Translations under genes and position numbers: made by a program | In this document: piece by piece, positions 27,837-35,590 of the stretch | How the letters are laid out: each line of letters starts with the position of its first letter | Numbering within the stretch: position 1 is the stretch's first letter | Notes under the pieces: generated by a model | Database searches by the model: none | The model's input: only the letters and a program-made list of their open reading frames with translations | Told to the model about the DNA's origin: nothing | Source of the DNA: Actinomycetes bacterium | GTDB lineage: Bacteria > Actinomycetota > Actinomycetes > Streptosporangiales > Streptosporangiaceae | Direction: 5' to 3' | Assembly (NCBI GenBank): GCA_021793235.1 | Contig: JAJYTD010000009.1 | Span: 57,713-121,712 of the forward strand | DNA length: 64,000 nt

Positions 27837-29921
27837 ATGGACCCAGACCGCGTACTGGACGGGCTCGACCCCGAGCAATTGGAGGCGGCGCGTGCCCTGC
27901 GCGGTCCAGTGTGCATCCTCGCGGGCGCCGGAACCGGGAAGACCCGCGCCATCACCCACCGGATCGCCCACGCGGTCGCCAGTGGCGTCGTCACCGAGCA
28001 GCAGATCCTCGCTGTGACGTTCACGACCCGCGCTGCGGGTGAGATGCGCGGACGGCTGCGCGGTCTCGGCGCCCCGCGCGTGCAGGCCCGTACCTTCCAC
28101 GCCGCCGCGCTGCGCCAGCTCTCCTATTTCTGGCCGCAGGCGATCGGCGGGCCGATACCCACCCTGATCGACAGCAAGGCCCAGGTCGTCGCCCGGGCCG
28201 CGAACTCCTGCGCGCTACAGCTCGACCGCACCGGGCTGCGCGACCTCGCCGGCGAGATCGAATGGGCCAAGGTCACCCAGGTCCGTCCCGCCGACTACGA
28301 GAAGTCGATCGCCAAGGCCGGGCGCACCGCACCCATAGCGGCCAATGATGTCGCCCGGGTCTATGAGGCCTACGAGGAGATACGCCGCGAACGCAACCTG
28401 CTCGACTTCGAGTCGATCCTGGAACTCACCGCGGCGATGATCACGGAGGACCCCGGAATCGCCGACCGGATCCGCGACCAGTACCGCTACTTCGTGGTCG
28501 ACGAGTTCCAGGACGTCAACCCGCTGCAGAAGCTGCTGCTGGACGCCTGGCTGGGCGACCGCGACGACATCTGCGTCGTCGGCGACCCCAGCCAGACCAT
28601 CTACTCCTTCGCCGGCGCCACTCCGAGCTATCTCACCCGCTTCTCTGCCGCCTACCCGCACGCCACCGTCGTACGGCTGGTCCGCGACTACCGCTCCACC
28701 CCCCAAGTCGTCCAGGTGGCCAACGGGGTGCTCCACAAAAGCGACGCCGCCGAACACCGGCTGGAGCTCATCGCGCAGCGCCCCGACGGCCCCGATCCCA
28801 CCTATACCGAGTACGACGACGAGCCTGCCGAGGCCACGTCGGTCGCCCGCAGGATCGCCGCGCTCATCGACTCCGGGACTTTGGCCCGCGAGATCGCGGT
28901 GCTGTTCCGCACCAATGCGCAGTCGGCCGCCTACGAGCAGGCCCTGGCCGACGCGGGCGTGGCCTTCACCGTCCGCGGCGCCACCCGGTTCTTTGACCGC
29001 CCCGAGATCAAACAGGCCGTGCACACCCTGCGCGGGGCACGGCAGGGTGCGGACGAGGAGCCGCTGGTCACCACGGTGCGCCATATCCTCGGCCCGTTGG
29101 GGCTCACCTCCGAACCGCCCGAAGGCCGTCAGGCGCGCGAGCGCTGGGAATCTCTGGCGGCCCTGGCCCAACTGGCCGAGGACGTCGCGGCGGCACGCCA
29201 CGAGGCGACCATGGCGGATTTCGTCGCTGAACTCGAGGCGCGCGTGGCCACCGAGCACGCACCGGAGTTCGAGGGTGTCACGCTGGCGTCCCTGCATTCG
29301 GCCAAGGGCCTGGAGTGGGACGCGGTGTTCCTCGTGGGGCTGACCGAGGGCATGCTGCCCATCATCTACGCCGAATCCGCCGACCAGATCGAGGAGGAGC
29401 GGCGGCTGTTCTACGTCGGCGTCACCCGCGCCCGTGAGTACCTCTCCCTTTCCTGGGCCCTGGCGCGCGCCCCCGGGGGCCGTAAGAGCCGAAAGCCGTC
29501 GCGGTTCCTCGACGGGCTGCGCCCCGCTTCGCCCTCGCTTGCGGGCCGGCGCGCCGAGCGCCGCAGGAAGGCCACGGTCATCCAGTGCCGTATCTGCGGG
29601 AACACCCTCACCGAGGCCGCCGAACGGAAGCTCGCCCGGTGTCTCGACTGCCCCGCCGACTATGACGAGGAGCTGCTGGAGCGCCTGAGGGTCTGGCGTC
29701 GGTCCGCCGCCGAGCAGCAGAGTGTGCCCGCCTACGTCGTCTTCACCGATGCCACGCTGCAGGCGATCGCCGAACACGTGCCGACCAGCCGTTCCCGACT
29801 GTCCCGGATATCCGGTGTCGGCGCGGTCAAGCTCGAACGCTACGGTGATGCCGTGCTGGCCCTGTGCGCAGGCAAGGAACCGGCCGAGGCCGCGGACGGA
29901 AGGGATCCGGATGATGAGTGA
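27837..29921 (+). CDS. uvrD2: UvrD2 DNA helicase (SF1A with tetracysteine motif and HRDC domain)
   Basis: 694 residues from the ATG at 27837, with GGAG 8 nt upstream. Walker A AGAGTGKT (29-36), DEFQDV (about 221), GDPSQTIYSF, LHSAKGLEWD and VTRARE. After the motor come C584-C587 and C602-C605 (CRIC...CLDC), the zinc-binding tetracysteine module, and a C-terminal HRDC domain (YVVFTDATLQAIAEH). This layout is specific to actinobacterial UvrD2; in mycobacteria the motor is needed with the tetracysteine for unwinding. Its end overlaps the thioesterase gene. Confidence 0.95.
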   Translation: MDPDRVLDGLDPEQLEAARALRGPVCILAGAGTGKTRAITHRIAHAVASGVVTEQQILAVTFTTRAAGEMRGRLRGLGAPRVQARTFHAAALRQLSYFWPQAIGGPIPTLIDSKAQVVARAANSCALQLDRTGLRDLAGEIEWAKVTQVRPADYEKSIAKAGRTAPIAANDVARVYEAYEEIRRERNLLDFESILELTAAMITEDPGIADRIRDQYRYFVVDEFQDVNPLQKLLLDAWLGDRDDICVVGDPSQTIYSFAGATPSYLTRFSAAYPHATVVRLVRDYRSTPQVVQVANGVLHKSDAAEHRLELIAQRPDGPDPTYTEYDDEPAEATSVARRIAALIDSGTLAREIAVLFRTNAQSAAYEQALADAGVAFTVRGATRFFDRPEIKQAVHTLRGARQGADEEPLVTTVRHILGPLGLTSEPPEGRQARERWESLAALAQLAEDVAAARHEATMADFVAELEARVATEHAPEFEGVTLASLHSAKGLEWDAVFLVGLTEGMLPIIYAESADQIEEERRLFYVGVTRAREYLSLSWALARAPGGRKSRKPSRFLDGLRPASPSLAGRRAERRRKATVIQCRICGNTLTEAAERKLARCLDCPADYDEELLERLRVWRRSAAEQQSVPAYVVFTDATLQAIAEHVPTSRSRLSRISGVGAVKLERYGDAVLALCAGKEPAEAADGRDPDDE

Positions 29922-30819
29922 GCAGAACGGGGACAACGGCCGGGACGTGCGCGGCGCCGGATCCGACGTGCCGCCGGGGCAGCGGCTCACCGGACTCCTC
30001 GACATCCTCGACCTGGAGCGGATCGAGGACAACATCTTTCGCGGGCGCAGCCCCGACGACAGCCCACAGCGCGTCTTCGGCGGTCAAGTCGCAGGCCAGG
30101 CGCTGGTGGCGGCCGGACGCACGGTGCCTGAGGGCCGCCACGTGCACTCTCTGCACGCCTACTTCATCCGGCCCGGGGATCCGTCGGTCCCGATCGTCTA
30201 CGAGGTCGACCGGGTGCGGGACGGCCGCTCCTTCACCACCCGGCGCGTCACCGCGATCCAGCACGGCAAGGCGATCTTCACGCTGTCGGCGTCCTTCCAC
30301 AAGGCCGAGTCGGGGCTTGAGCACGAGGTTCCGATGCCCGAAGTCCCCGGCCCCGAAGAGCTTCCGACCATAGGGGAGCGGCTCCTCGACGCCTTCGGCA
30401 AGGTGCCCCGGTTCGCCACCTGGCACCCGATCGAGATGCGCCCGGTGGGGCCGCTCTCCTTCGAGGTGAAGCGCGACCCCAGCCTGAGCACGACCCGCAA
30501 TCTGGTCTGGCTCAAAGTCGACGGCGAACTCCCCGACGACCCGCTGCTGCACGTGTGCCTGATGACCTACGCGTCGGACGTGACGCTGCTCGACACCATC
30601 CTGATCCGGCACGGCCGGTCGTTCACCGGCGTCTCCATGGCCAGCCTGGACCACGCGATGTGGTTCCACCGCCCGTTCCGCGCCGACGAATGGCTGCTGT
30701 ACGCCCAGGAGACCCCGAGCGCTGCCGGTGCCCGGGGTCTGGCCCGCGGCCTCGTCTACACCCGCGGCGGCGAACTCGTGTGCTCTGTCGTCCAAGAGGG
30801 GCTCATCCGGGTTCTTTAG
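29911..30819 (+). CDS. tesB: Acyl-CoA thioesterase II (TesB family)
   Basis: 302 residues; ATG at 29911 or the adjacent ATG at 29914, both within reach of GGAAGGG. Double hot-dog fold: FGGQVAGQALVAA and HSLHAYFIRPGD in the first half, SLDHAMWFHRPFRADEWLLY with the catalytic Asp in the second, and the late VQEGLIR glutamine. Cleaves fatty acyl-CoA. It overlaps the 3' end of uvrD2 by 11 bp, so the two are likely co-transcribed. Confidence 0.93.
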   Translation: MMSEQNGDNGRDVRGAGSDVPPGQRLTGLLDILDLERIEDNIFRGRSPDDSPQRVFGGQVAGQALVAAGRTVPEGRHVHSLHAYFIRPGDPSVPIVYEVDRVRDGRSFTTRRVTAIQHGKAIFTLSASFHKAESGLEHEVPMPEVPGPEELPTIGERLLDAFGKVPRFATWHPIEMRPVGPLSFEVKRDPSLSTTRNLVWLKVDGELPDDPLLHVCLMTYASDVTLLDTILIRHGRSFTGVSMASLDHAMWFHRPFRADEWLLYAQETPSAAGARGLARGLVYTRGGELVCSVVQEGLIRVL

Positions 30820-30959
30820 CGGTGTGCGGCTTTGGCCGTCGCCCCTCCGTCCGCGCCCGCCGGTCTTATGGGGCCGGTTTGGGAAAGGGCGCGGGTAACT
30901 CTGTCAGACGCCGGGAAATTCCTCGGGGTTCCGTCCAGGTTCGGACAACTACGCAGGTC

Positions 30960-30997
30960 AAAAATAGGTTGCCGGTTTTCCCCGCCCCCTCTAGGGT
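30960..30997 (+). promoter_or_regulatory. WhiB7-type autoregulated sigma-A promoter
   Basis: AAAAATA (30960-30966) lies just ahead of a -35 TTGCCG (30969-30974); spacer 17; -10 TAGGGT (30992-30997). WhiB7 bound to sigma-A uses its AT-hook to read such an AT-rich box upstream of -35. Confidence 0.65.
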
Positions 30998-31069
30998 TGT
31001 TTCCATCGAGCCCGCGCCGGCCACGGGAGAAATCCCGTCGGCCCGATTGTGAAGGAGGTGTCCCGTCAG

Positions 31070-31345
31070 ATGATCTCTCAGAATTCCGAGTTCGGCTTGG
31101 ACCACCGGTCCGGCCTGCTTTCTGCTGTCTCGCGGGACACCGTGCGCGGAAGTGCTGTCGAACCCGATCAGGCCCTCGGAGCAGTGCCTCTGATGGTTTG
31201 GGCGACGGTCGGCATGGACCACATCGGCGAATATGCCGATCGGTTCTGCGGCGCCAATGGCAGCCGAATCGAACTCAAGCTCGCAGCAGGAACCCCGCGC
31301 CCCAAGGGCGCCGTGGGGGAGTGTCCACGGAGCGCTCCGGCTTAG
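31070..31345 (+). CDS. Upstream ORF in the whiB7 leader
   Basis: 91 codons from the ATG at 31070, with a strong AAGGAGG at 31052-31058 (11 nt; a GTG at 31058 overlaps it and is unlikely). The product (MISQNSEFGLDHRSGLL...) matches no family I know and is probably regulatory rather than functional. Its TAG stop (31343-31345) sits between the two arms of a possible antiterminator and 22 nt before the terminator stem, so ribosome progress along it can choose between the structures. Confidence 0.6.
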   Translation: MISQNSEFGLDHRSGLLSAVSRDTVRGSAVEPDQALGAVPLMVWATVGMDHIGEYADRFCGANGSRIELKLAAGTPRPKGAVGECPRSAPA

Positions 31346-31367
31346 CCTAAGGCCGGGTCTCTCCCGT

Positions 31368-31402
31368 GGCCGCGGACCCCACATCGGGGCCGCGGCCGTT
31401 TT
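31368..31402 (+). terminator. Rho-independent attenuator in the whiB7 leader
   Basis: ggccgcgg-a-cccc (31368-31380), loop acatc, gggg-ccgcggcc (31386-31397), then GTTTT: a 12-bp stem with one bulge. CCACGG (31325-31330) can instead pair with CCGTGG (31364-31369), invading the left arm. Confidence 0.75.
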
Positions 31403-31540
31403 GATCTTCACCGATGTCCTTCTCTGTTGTGAGCGGAGGAGTGTCTCGGCTGGACGCATCGCAGGTCCTGGCCCCATCACCGGATGAGATTCCGGCCCGT
31501 TGCCAACCGCGTCGAACACGAAAGATCAGGGAGGACACCG

Positions 31541-31819
31541 ATGCTTGCGTCGGTCCTGGAGACTCCGTGGCTGGGGGAAGTCGAAGTTCCCTGCAAGTGG
31601 GAGCCGGACCTTTTCTTCGCCGAAGCCCCGGCGGACGTCGAGGCGGCCAAGGCCGTCTGCCGCGACTGCCCGGTCCGGGAGCAGTGCCTGGCCGATGCCC
31701 TTGAGCGGCGCGAGCCGTGGGGCGTCTGGGGCGGTGAACTGCTCGTCGCCGGCAAGGTCGTCGCGCGCAAGCGCCCGCGTGGCCGTCCCCGGAAGAACCC
31801 CGAGCCGGTTGCCGCCTGA
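31541..31819 (+). CDS. whiB7: WhiB7/WblC, Fe-S transcription factor of intrinsic antibiotic resistance
   Basis: 92 residues; GAGG 6 nt before the ATG. The four cluster cysteines are C18, C40, C43 and C49; the sigma-A-binding turn EPWGVWGG spans 58-65; and the C-terminal AT-hook RKRPRGRPRKN (76-86) is the feature that separates WhiB7 from other Wbl proteins. It binds the SigA region-4 domain and activates resistance genes. Position after uvrD2 is conserved. Controlled by its own promoter and the leader attenuator. Confidence 0.96.
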   Translation: MLASVLETPWLGEVEVPCKWEPDLFFAEAPADVEAAKAVCRDCPVREQCLADALERREPWGVWGGELLVAGKVVARKRPRGRPRKNPEPVAA

Positions 31820-31865
31820 CCCACTCTCCATTGCCCGCTTCACCTCACAAAGGACATCTATCGCC

Positions 31866-32024
31866 ATGCTGCTCTACGAACTCGTTCGCCTGCAGGGCAC
31901 CGTCGACCAGAAACTGCAGCGTCAGCGCCACCGCCTCTCCGCTCGCCAACTCCGGGCCGAACTCCGGGAGCGCCGCCGCGCGGAACAGGCGCTCAAGGAG
32001 CTGAGGTGGGCGCGCCTATGTTGA
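31866..32024 (+). CDS. Small basic helical protein downstream of whiB7
   Basis: 52 residues, ATG at 31866 with AAAGGA upstream, 46 bp after whiB7 and probably on its transcript. The sequence (MLLYELVRLQ, then many Gln, Arg and Leu: RQRHRLSARQLRAELRERR) predicts one long amphipathic basic helix. No family recognised. Being co-transcribed with whiB7, it would be induced by the same antibiotics. Confidence 0.6.
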   Translation: MLLYELVRLQGTVDQKLQRQRHRLSARQLRAELRERRRAEQALKELRWARLC

Positions 32025-32048
32025 CTCGGGCGCGCGACTGAAGCGGGC

Positions 32049-32110
32049 CGGCGCCCCTCGGGGCGCCGACCCCTATCCGGTTGGAAAGCGGTGGCCGTTT
32101 CCGGCCACCG
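32049..32110 (+). terminator. Two hairpins ending the whiB7 transcript
   Basis: A 9-bp stem with 2-nt centre at 32049-32068 and a perfect 9-bp stem with 4-nt loop at 32089-32110, before the next gene. Confidence 0.6.
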
Positions 32111-32249
32111 AAGATGCGCGTAGGTGTGCTGAATCACTATCGGCCAGTCCGGGAGGCGGCCGGCCGGCGCGGGAAAAAGCGGTCGCCGTGGGGCAAAAAG
32201 CGGTAATGCACCCCTGTGGTCTCTGTCAACTCTGAGCTACCGTGAATTT

Positions 32250-32801
32250 GTGCCTCCGAACCCCGAAGTCGAGGTACGCCGGAGTCCTCGTCGACGGCGA
32301 ACAGTGTCCGCCTACCGAGACGGGAACAAGACGGTCGTCCTCGTCCCCGCCACGTTCTCCCGCGCGGAAGAGAAGCGCTGGGTCGACCGCATGCTGGAGC
32401 GGCTGGAGGCACGCGAGGAAAGGCGCCGCCCGGACGACGATGCGCTGCGCGCCCGTGCGCTGGACCTGGCCGACCGCTACCTTGACGGCCGGGCGCGGCC
32501 GGACAGCGTGCGCTGGGTCGACAACCAGCAGGCGCGCTGGGGATCCTGCACCCCCGAAACCGGTTCCATCCGCCTTTCCCGCAGGCTGTCGGGGATGCCG
32601 TCATGGGTCGTCGATTATGTCCTCGTACACGAACTCGTGCATCTGATCATTCCCCACCACAACCAGGAGTTCTGGGAGCTGGTGCGCCGCTACCCGAAGG
32701 CCGAGCGCGCCCGCGGCTATCTGGAGGGCGTCACCGCCGCGCCCCGCCTCGACATCGGAGGCGGCGGCGAGGTCGCAGAAGACGACACCTGCCATCGTTG
32801 A
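32250..32801 (+). CDS. YgjP/SprT-like M48-related metallopeptidase (DUF45)
   Basis: 183 residues, GTG start. The signature WGSCTPETGSIRLSRRL is followed by YVLVHELVH with the HExxH zinc site and a downstream HHNQEFW. This is the YgjP-type (PF01863) family of small cytosolic metallopeptidases; some sit beside restriction enzymes, but here the neighbours are housekeeping genes. Substrate unknown. Confidence 0.88.
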   Translation: MPPNPEVEVRRSPRRRRTVSAYRDGNKTVVLVPATFSRAEEKRWVDRMLERLEAREERRRPDDDALRARALDLADRYLDGRARPDSVRWVDNQQARWGSCTPETGSIRLSRRLSGMPSWVVDYVLVHELVHLIIPHHNQEFWELVRRYPKAERARGYLEGVTAAPRLDIGGGGEVAEDDTCHR

Positions 32802-32900
32802 CGGTTCCGCTTCGCCGATCTTGGCTTTGCGCACGCGTACATGCGTGCACAGAACCACGATCGGCGGAAAAGGGCCGCGAGCACGAAGGGATGCTCTGAC

Positions 32901-33530
32901 ATGAAGCGAATGGCGGCGGTGCTCGTCACGCCCCGGACCGGAGCCGTACCGCCTCCCGGGACCGACCCGGCCGCGTTCGCCCTGGCCCTCACCGAGGACA
33001 CCTACGAGGTTGTCGCAAGCCTGGAACTGTGCGAACCCGCCGTGGCGGTGTGGGCCGCGGGACAGAGCGAGGCCGATGCGATGGCGGCCCGTGCCGCTGA
33101 GGTGACCTGGCCCGGCACCCCCGTTCTCCGACTGGCCGGGGGAGCACCGCTGGCCGGAGCTTTGGCGAAACTGCGGCGGCTGGGCGCCGACCAGGCGGCC
33201 GTCGTCGCCGCCGACGCCCCCGACCTGCCGCCGCTGCTGGTCGGCAAGCTGTTCCGGGGGCTGGGCAATGCCGAGATCGCGGTCTGTCCGGCCGAGAACG
33301 GCGGCCTGGCCGGGTTCGCGTCCCGCCTGCCGCTTCCGCCGTGGGCAGGAAACCCCGACCTCGACGACTCCGGCGCGCTGGCGGCCCTCACAACGGCCCG
33401 CCCCGAGCGCCGCGCCCTATCGGTCGTTCCCGGCTGGCATCGCCTCCGTGCCCCCGGCGACATCTCCCGTCTCGACCCCGGCCTGGAAGGATGGGAGGCT
33501 ACCCGCGCCCTTCTCTCCCCGCGGTATTGA
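32901..33530 (+). CDS. DUF2064-like protein (glycosyltransferase-A fold)
   Basis: 209 residues from the ATG at 32901; an ATG 20 codons upstream is less likely. LRRLGADQAAVVAADAPDLPP and NGGLAGFASRLPLP recall the DUF2064/TIGR04282 family, with a nucleotide-sugar-transferase-like fold whose DxD-like motif would be ADAPD. Actinobacterial members are uncharacterised. Convergent with the NUDIX gene, 10 bp away. Confidence 0.7.
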   Translation: MKRMAAVLVTPRTGAVPPPGTDPAAFALALTEDTYEVVASLELCEPAVAVWAAGQSEADAMAARAAEVTWPGTPVLRLAGGAPLAGALAKLRRLGADQAAVVAADAPDLPPLLVGKLFRGLGNAEIAVCPAENGGLAGFASRLPLPPWAGNPDLDDSGALAALTTARPERRALSVVPGWHRLRAPGDISRLDPGLEGWEATRALLSPRY

Positions 33531-33540
33531 CGCGCGTTGA

Positions 33541-34092
33541 TCAAGCCCCATTGGCCGCGACGGTGGCGGCCGCCGCACGGACCAGGGCGCGGCAGGCGTT
33601 GTCGGTCGGTTCGGGAACCGCGCTGACGGGAAACCAGCCCAGGTCGGCGGACTCGTCCTCTGCACGGACTAAAGGCGCGCCGTCCGGGGCGATCGCCGCG
33701 TACTGCACATCAAGGTGCCAGGTTCCGCCCCCGCAGGGGACACGGTGCCGGTCCAGCCGTACCGGCTGGGGAAGCAGGCGCAGGCGGGGGATGCCGGACT
33801 CCTCAGTGGCCTCACGCAGCGCGGCAGCCGCCAGCGAGGTGTCGTCCTCCTCACAGTGCCCGCCCGTCTGCAGCCACAGGTTGAGTTTGTGGTGCAGGGT
33901 GAGCACGGCGTTCGCCCCCGAGGCGTCGATGATGGCCGTACTCGCCGTCAGATGACCGGCCAGGCAGCCCCGTCGCATGGCGTCGGGGTACAGATCCAGG
34001 TGGGCGAGGTAGGACCGGCGCAGTTCTTCCTGCTGTGCATCGGGTGCGACCCAGGCGGACAGTACCTTCCGCGCGTCAGCGTGCAGCGTCAC
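33541..34092 (-). CDS. NUDIX hydrolase
   Basis: 183 residues, GTG start overlapping the stop of the upstream metalloprotease gene by 4 bp (GTGA on the minus strand), so translation is coupled. The Nudix box is GGHCEEDDTSLAAAALREATEESG with the REATEE catalytic core. A preceding LHHKLNLWLQ and a later DVQYAA fit the ADP-ribose/NTP pyrophosphohydrolase type found next to this protease in actinobacteria. Substrate undetermined. Confidence 0.9.
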   Translation of the reverse strand: MTLHADARKVLSAWVAPDAQQEELRRSYLAHLDLYPDAMRRGCLAGHLTASTAIIDASGANAVLTLHHKLNLWLQTGGHCEEDDTSLAAAALREATEESGIPRLRLLPQPVRLDRHRVPCGGGTWHLDVQYAAIAPDGAPLVRAEDESADLGWFPVSAVPEPTDNACRALVRAAAATVAANGA

Positions 34093-35528
34093 GCGCCGCC
34101 CCTGGTGTCACCGTTGTCCGGGCCGTCATCGCGCCCGTCCTGGTCGGTCTCGCCCTGCTGTTCTTCGGCGGCACCGGATTCGCCGGTGAACTGCGAGATG
34201 TCGATCTGCGCGGCCTCGGCGTCAGCCTGGCCGTGCACGTAGGCGTCCGGGTCGTCCAGGTCGGAACTGGAGGGCATCAGGTCCGGGTGCTCCCACACGG
34301 CATCGCGGCCCTCGATTCCGCGCGCGTCCTCCAGCGCGGCCCACAGCACGGCCGCCTCGCGCTGCCGGCGCGGCCGCAACTCCAAGCCCACGAGTGTGGC
34401 GAACGTGTGCTCGGCGGGGCCGCCGGTGGCCCGGCGGCGGCGGGTCGCCTCGGCCAGCGACGCCGCGTGCGGCAGCCGGCCGCTGACAGCGGAGCCGACC
34501 ACCGCCGACACCCACCCCTCGATCAGCGCGAGGGTGGTCTCCAGGCGGGCGAGCGAGGCCTTCTGCTGTGGTGTGTCCTGCGGCTGGAACAGCCCTTCGC
34601 CCTCGGTCCCGGACAGCGCCTCCTGCAGCGCCTCGGGGTTGGAGATGTCGATCCGGCCGAGCTTCTCCTCCAACCCGCTCATGTCGAACGACATGCCGAG
34701 CGCGTACTCCTCGACCAGGCTGAACAGGTGGGAACGCAGCCACGGCACGTGCCCGAAGAGCCGGTGCAGGGCCACTTCGCGCGCCGCGAGGTACAGCCGC
34801 ACCTCTTCCTGCGGGATCTCCAGCCCTTCGCCGAACTTCTCGACCCCGGGCGGCAGCAGCGCGGCGCGCCCCGCCCCGGCCAGGGGGAGGCCGACATCGG
34901 TGGAGCCGACCACCTCGCGCGCCAGTTCACCGATGGCCTGCCCCGCCTGCTGGCCGACCAGCATGCCGCCCATCTGCTGCACCATGCCCATCAACGGACC
35001 GGCCATGGAGCGCATCTCCTCCGGGAGGTTCTGCCCCATCGAGTCGACGATGCGCGAGGTCAGCGGGTCGCACAGGCGGGACCATGTCGGCATGGTCTTC
35101 TCGATCCACTCCGACCTGCTCCAGGCCTCCATGGTCTGCACGCCCGACGGTAGCGTGGTGGCCTCGTTCAGCCACAGGTCGGCGAGTTGCAGGGCCTCTT
35201 GGACCTTGGCGTAGTCGTGGGGGCCGACGCTGGAGTCGCCCTTCTGGGACACTGTGTGCCGGGCGATGTTCTTGGCCATGTCCCAGTTCACCGAGCCCGG
35301 CGAACCGCCCTGTCCACCGGGGGCGGACTGCGCCGCCATCATGTCGGCGAACTGCCGGAGCATCTGGGCCATCTGCTGGGGGTCGCCGAAGGGGAACCCG
35401 CCGGGCAGGTTCGGGTCACCCTCGCCTGGGCCGCCCCTTCCGGCTCCGGAGCCGGAACCGCCCGATCGCCCCCCTGACTCGTCGTCGGGATCGTTCGGCA
35501 TGCTGAAACCAAAAGGTAGGTCGCTCAC
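34089..35528 (-). CDS. Zinc-dependent metalloprotease, Zincin_2 / DUF2342 family
   Basis: 479 residues. A Gly/Pro/Ser-rich N-terminus with a Met/Gln-rich helix (QQMAQMLRQFADMMAAQ), then the conserved core: IVDSMGQNLPEEM, AREVALHRLFGHVPWLRSHL and the EGWVSAVV helix. The HRLFGH and neighbouring Glu form the presumed zinc site. Members are widespread in actinobacteria and unstudied. The acidic, disordered C-tail (last 60 residues) runs into the NUDIX gene, with which it forms an operon. Confidence 0.85.
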   Translation of the reverse strand: MSDLPFGFSMPNDPDDESGGRSGGSGSGAGRGGPGEGDPNLPGGFPFGDPQQMAQMLRQFADMMAAQSAPGGQGGSPGSVNWDMAKNIARHTVSQKGDSSVGPHDYAKVQEALQLADLWLNEATTLPSGVQTMEAWSRSEWIEKTMPTWSRLCDPLTSRIVDSMGQNLPEEMRSMAGPLMGMVQQMGGMLVGQQAGQAIGELAREVVGSTDVGLPLAGAGRAALLPPGVEKFGEGLEIPQEEVRLYLAAREVALHRLFGHVPWLRSHLFSLVEEYALGMSFDMSGLEEKLGRIDISNPEALQEALSGTEGEGLFQPQDTPQQKASLARLETTLALIEGWVSAVVGSAVSGRLPHAASLAEATRRRRATGGPAEHTFATLVGLELRPRRQREAAVLWAALEDARGIEGRDAVWEHPDLMPSSSDLDDPDAYVHGQADAEAAQIDISQFTGESGAAEEQQGETDQDGRDDGPDNGDTRGGA

Positions 35529-35590
35529 GATTAGACCTCAGGCAGGATTAGGTTCGTCTCCACTGTCACGTTAGCTGGGAGCCGCCCGGA

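Larger units (their letters stand above)
30820..31540 (+). promoter_or_regulatory. whiB7 promoter and long attenuated leader
   Basis: 720 bp between tesB and whiB7 with a promoter (30960-30997), an upstream ORF (31070-31345), an antiterminator pair and an intrinsic terminator (31368-31402). The predicted RNA leader runs from about 31004 to 31540. This is the layout by which ribosome-targeting antibiotics induce whiB7/wblC in mycobacteria and Streptomyces. Confidence 0.75.
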
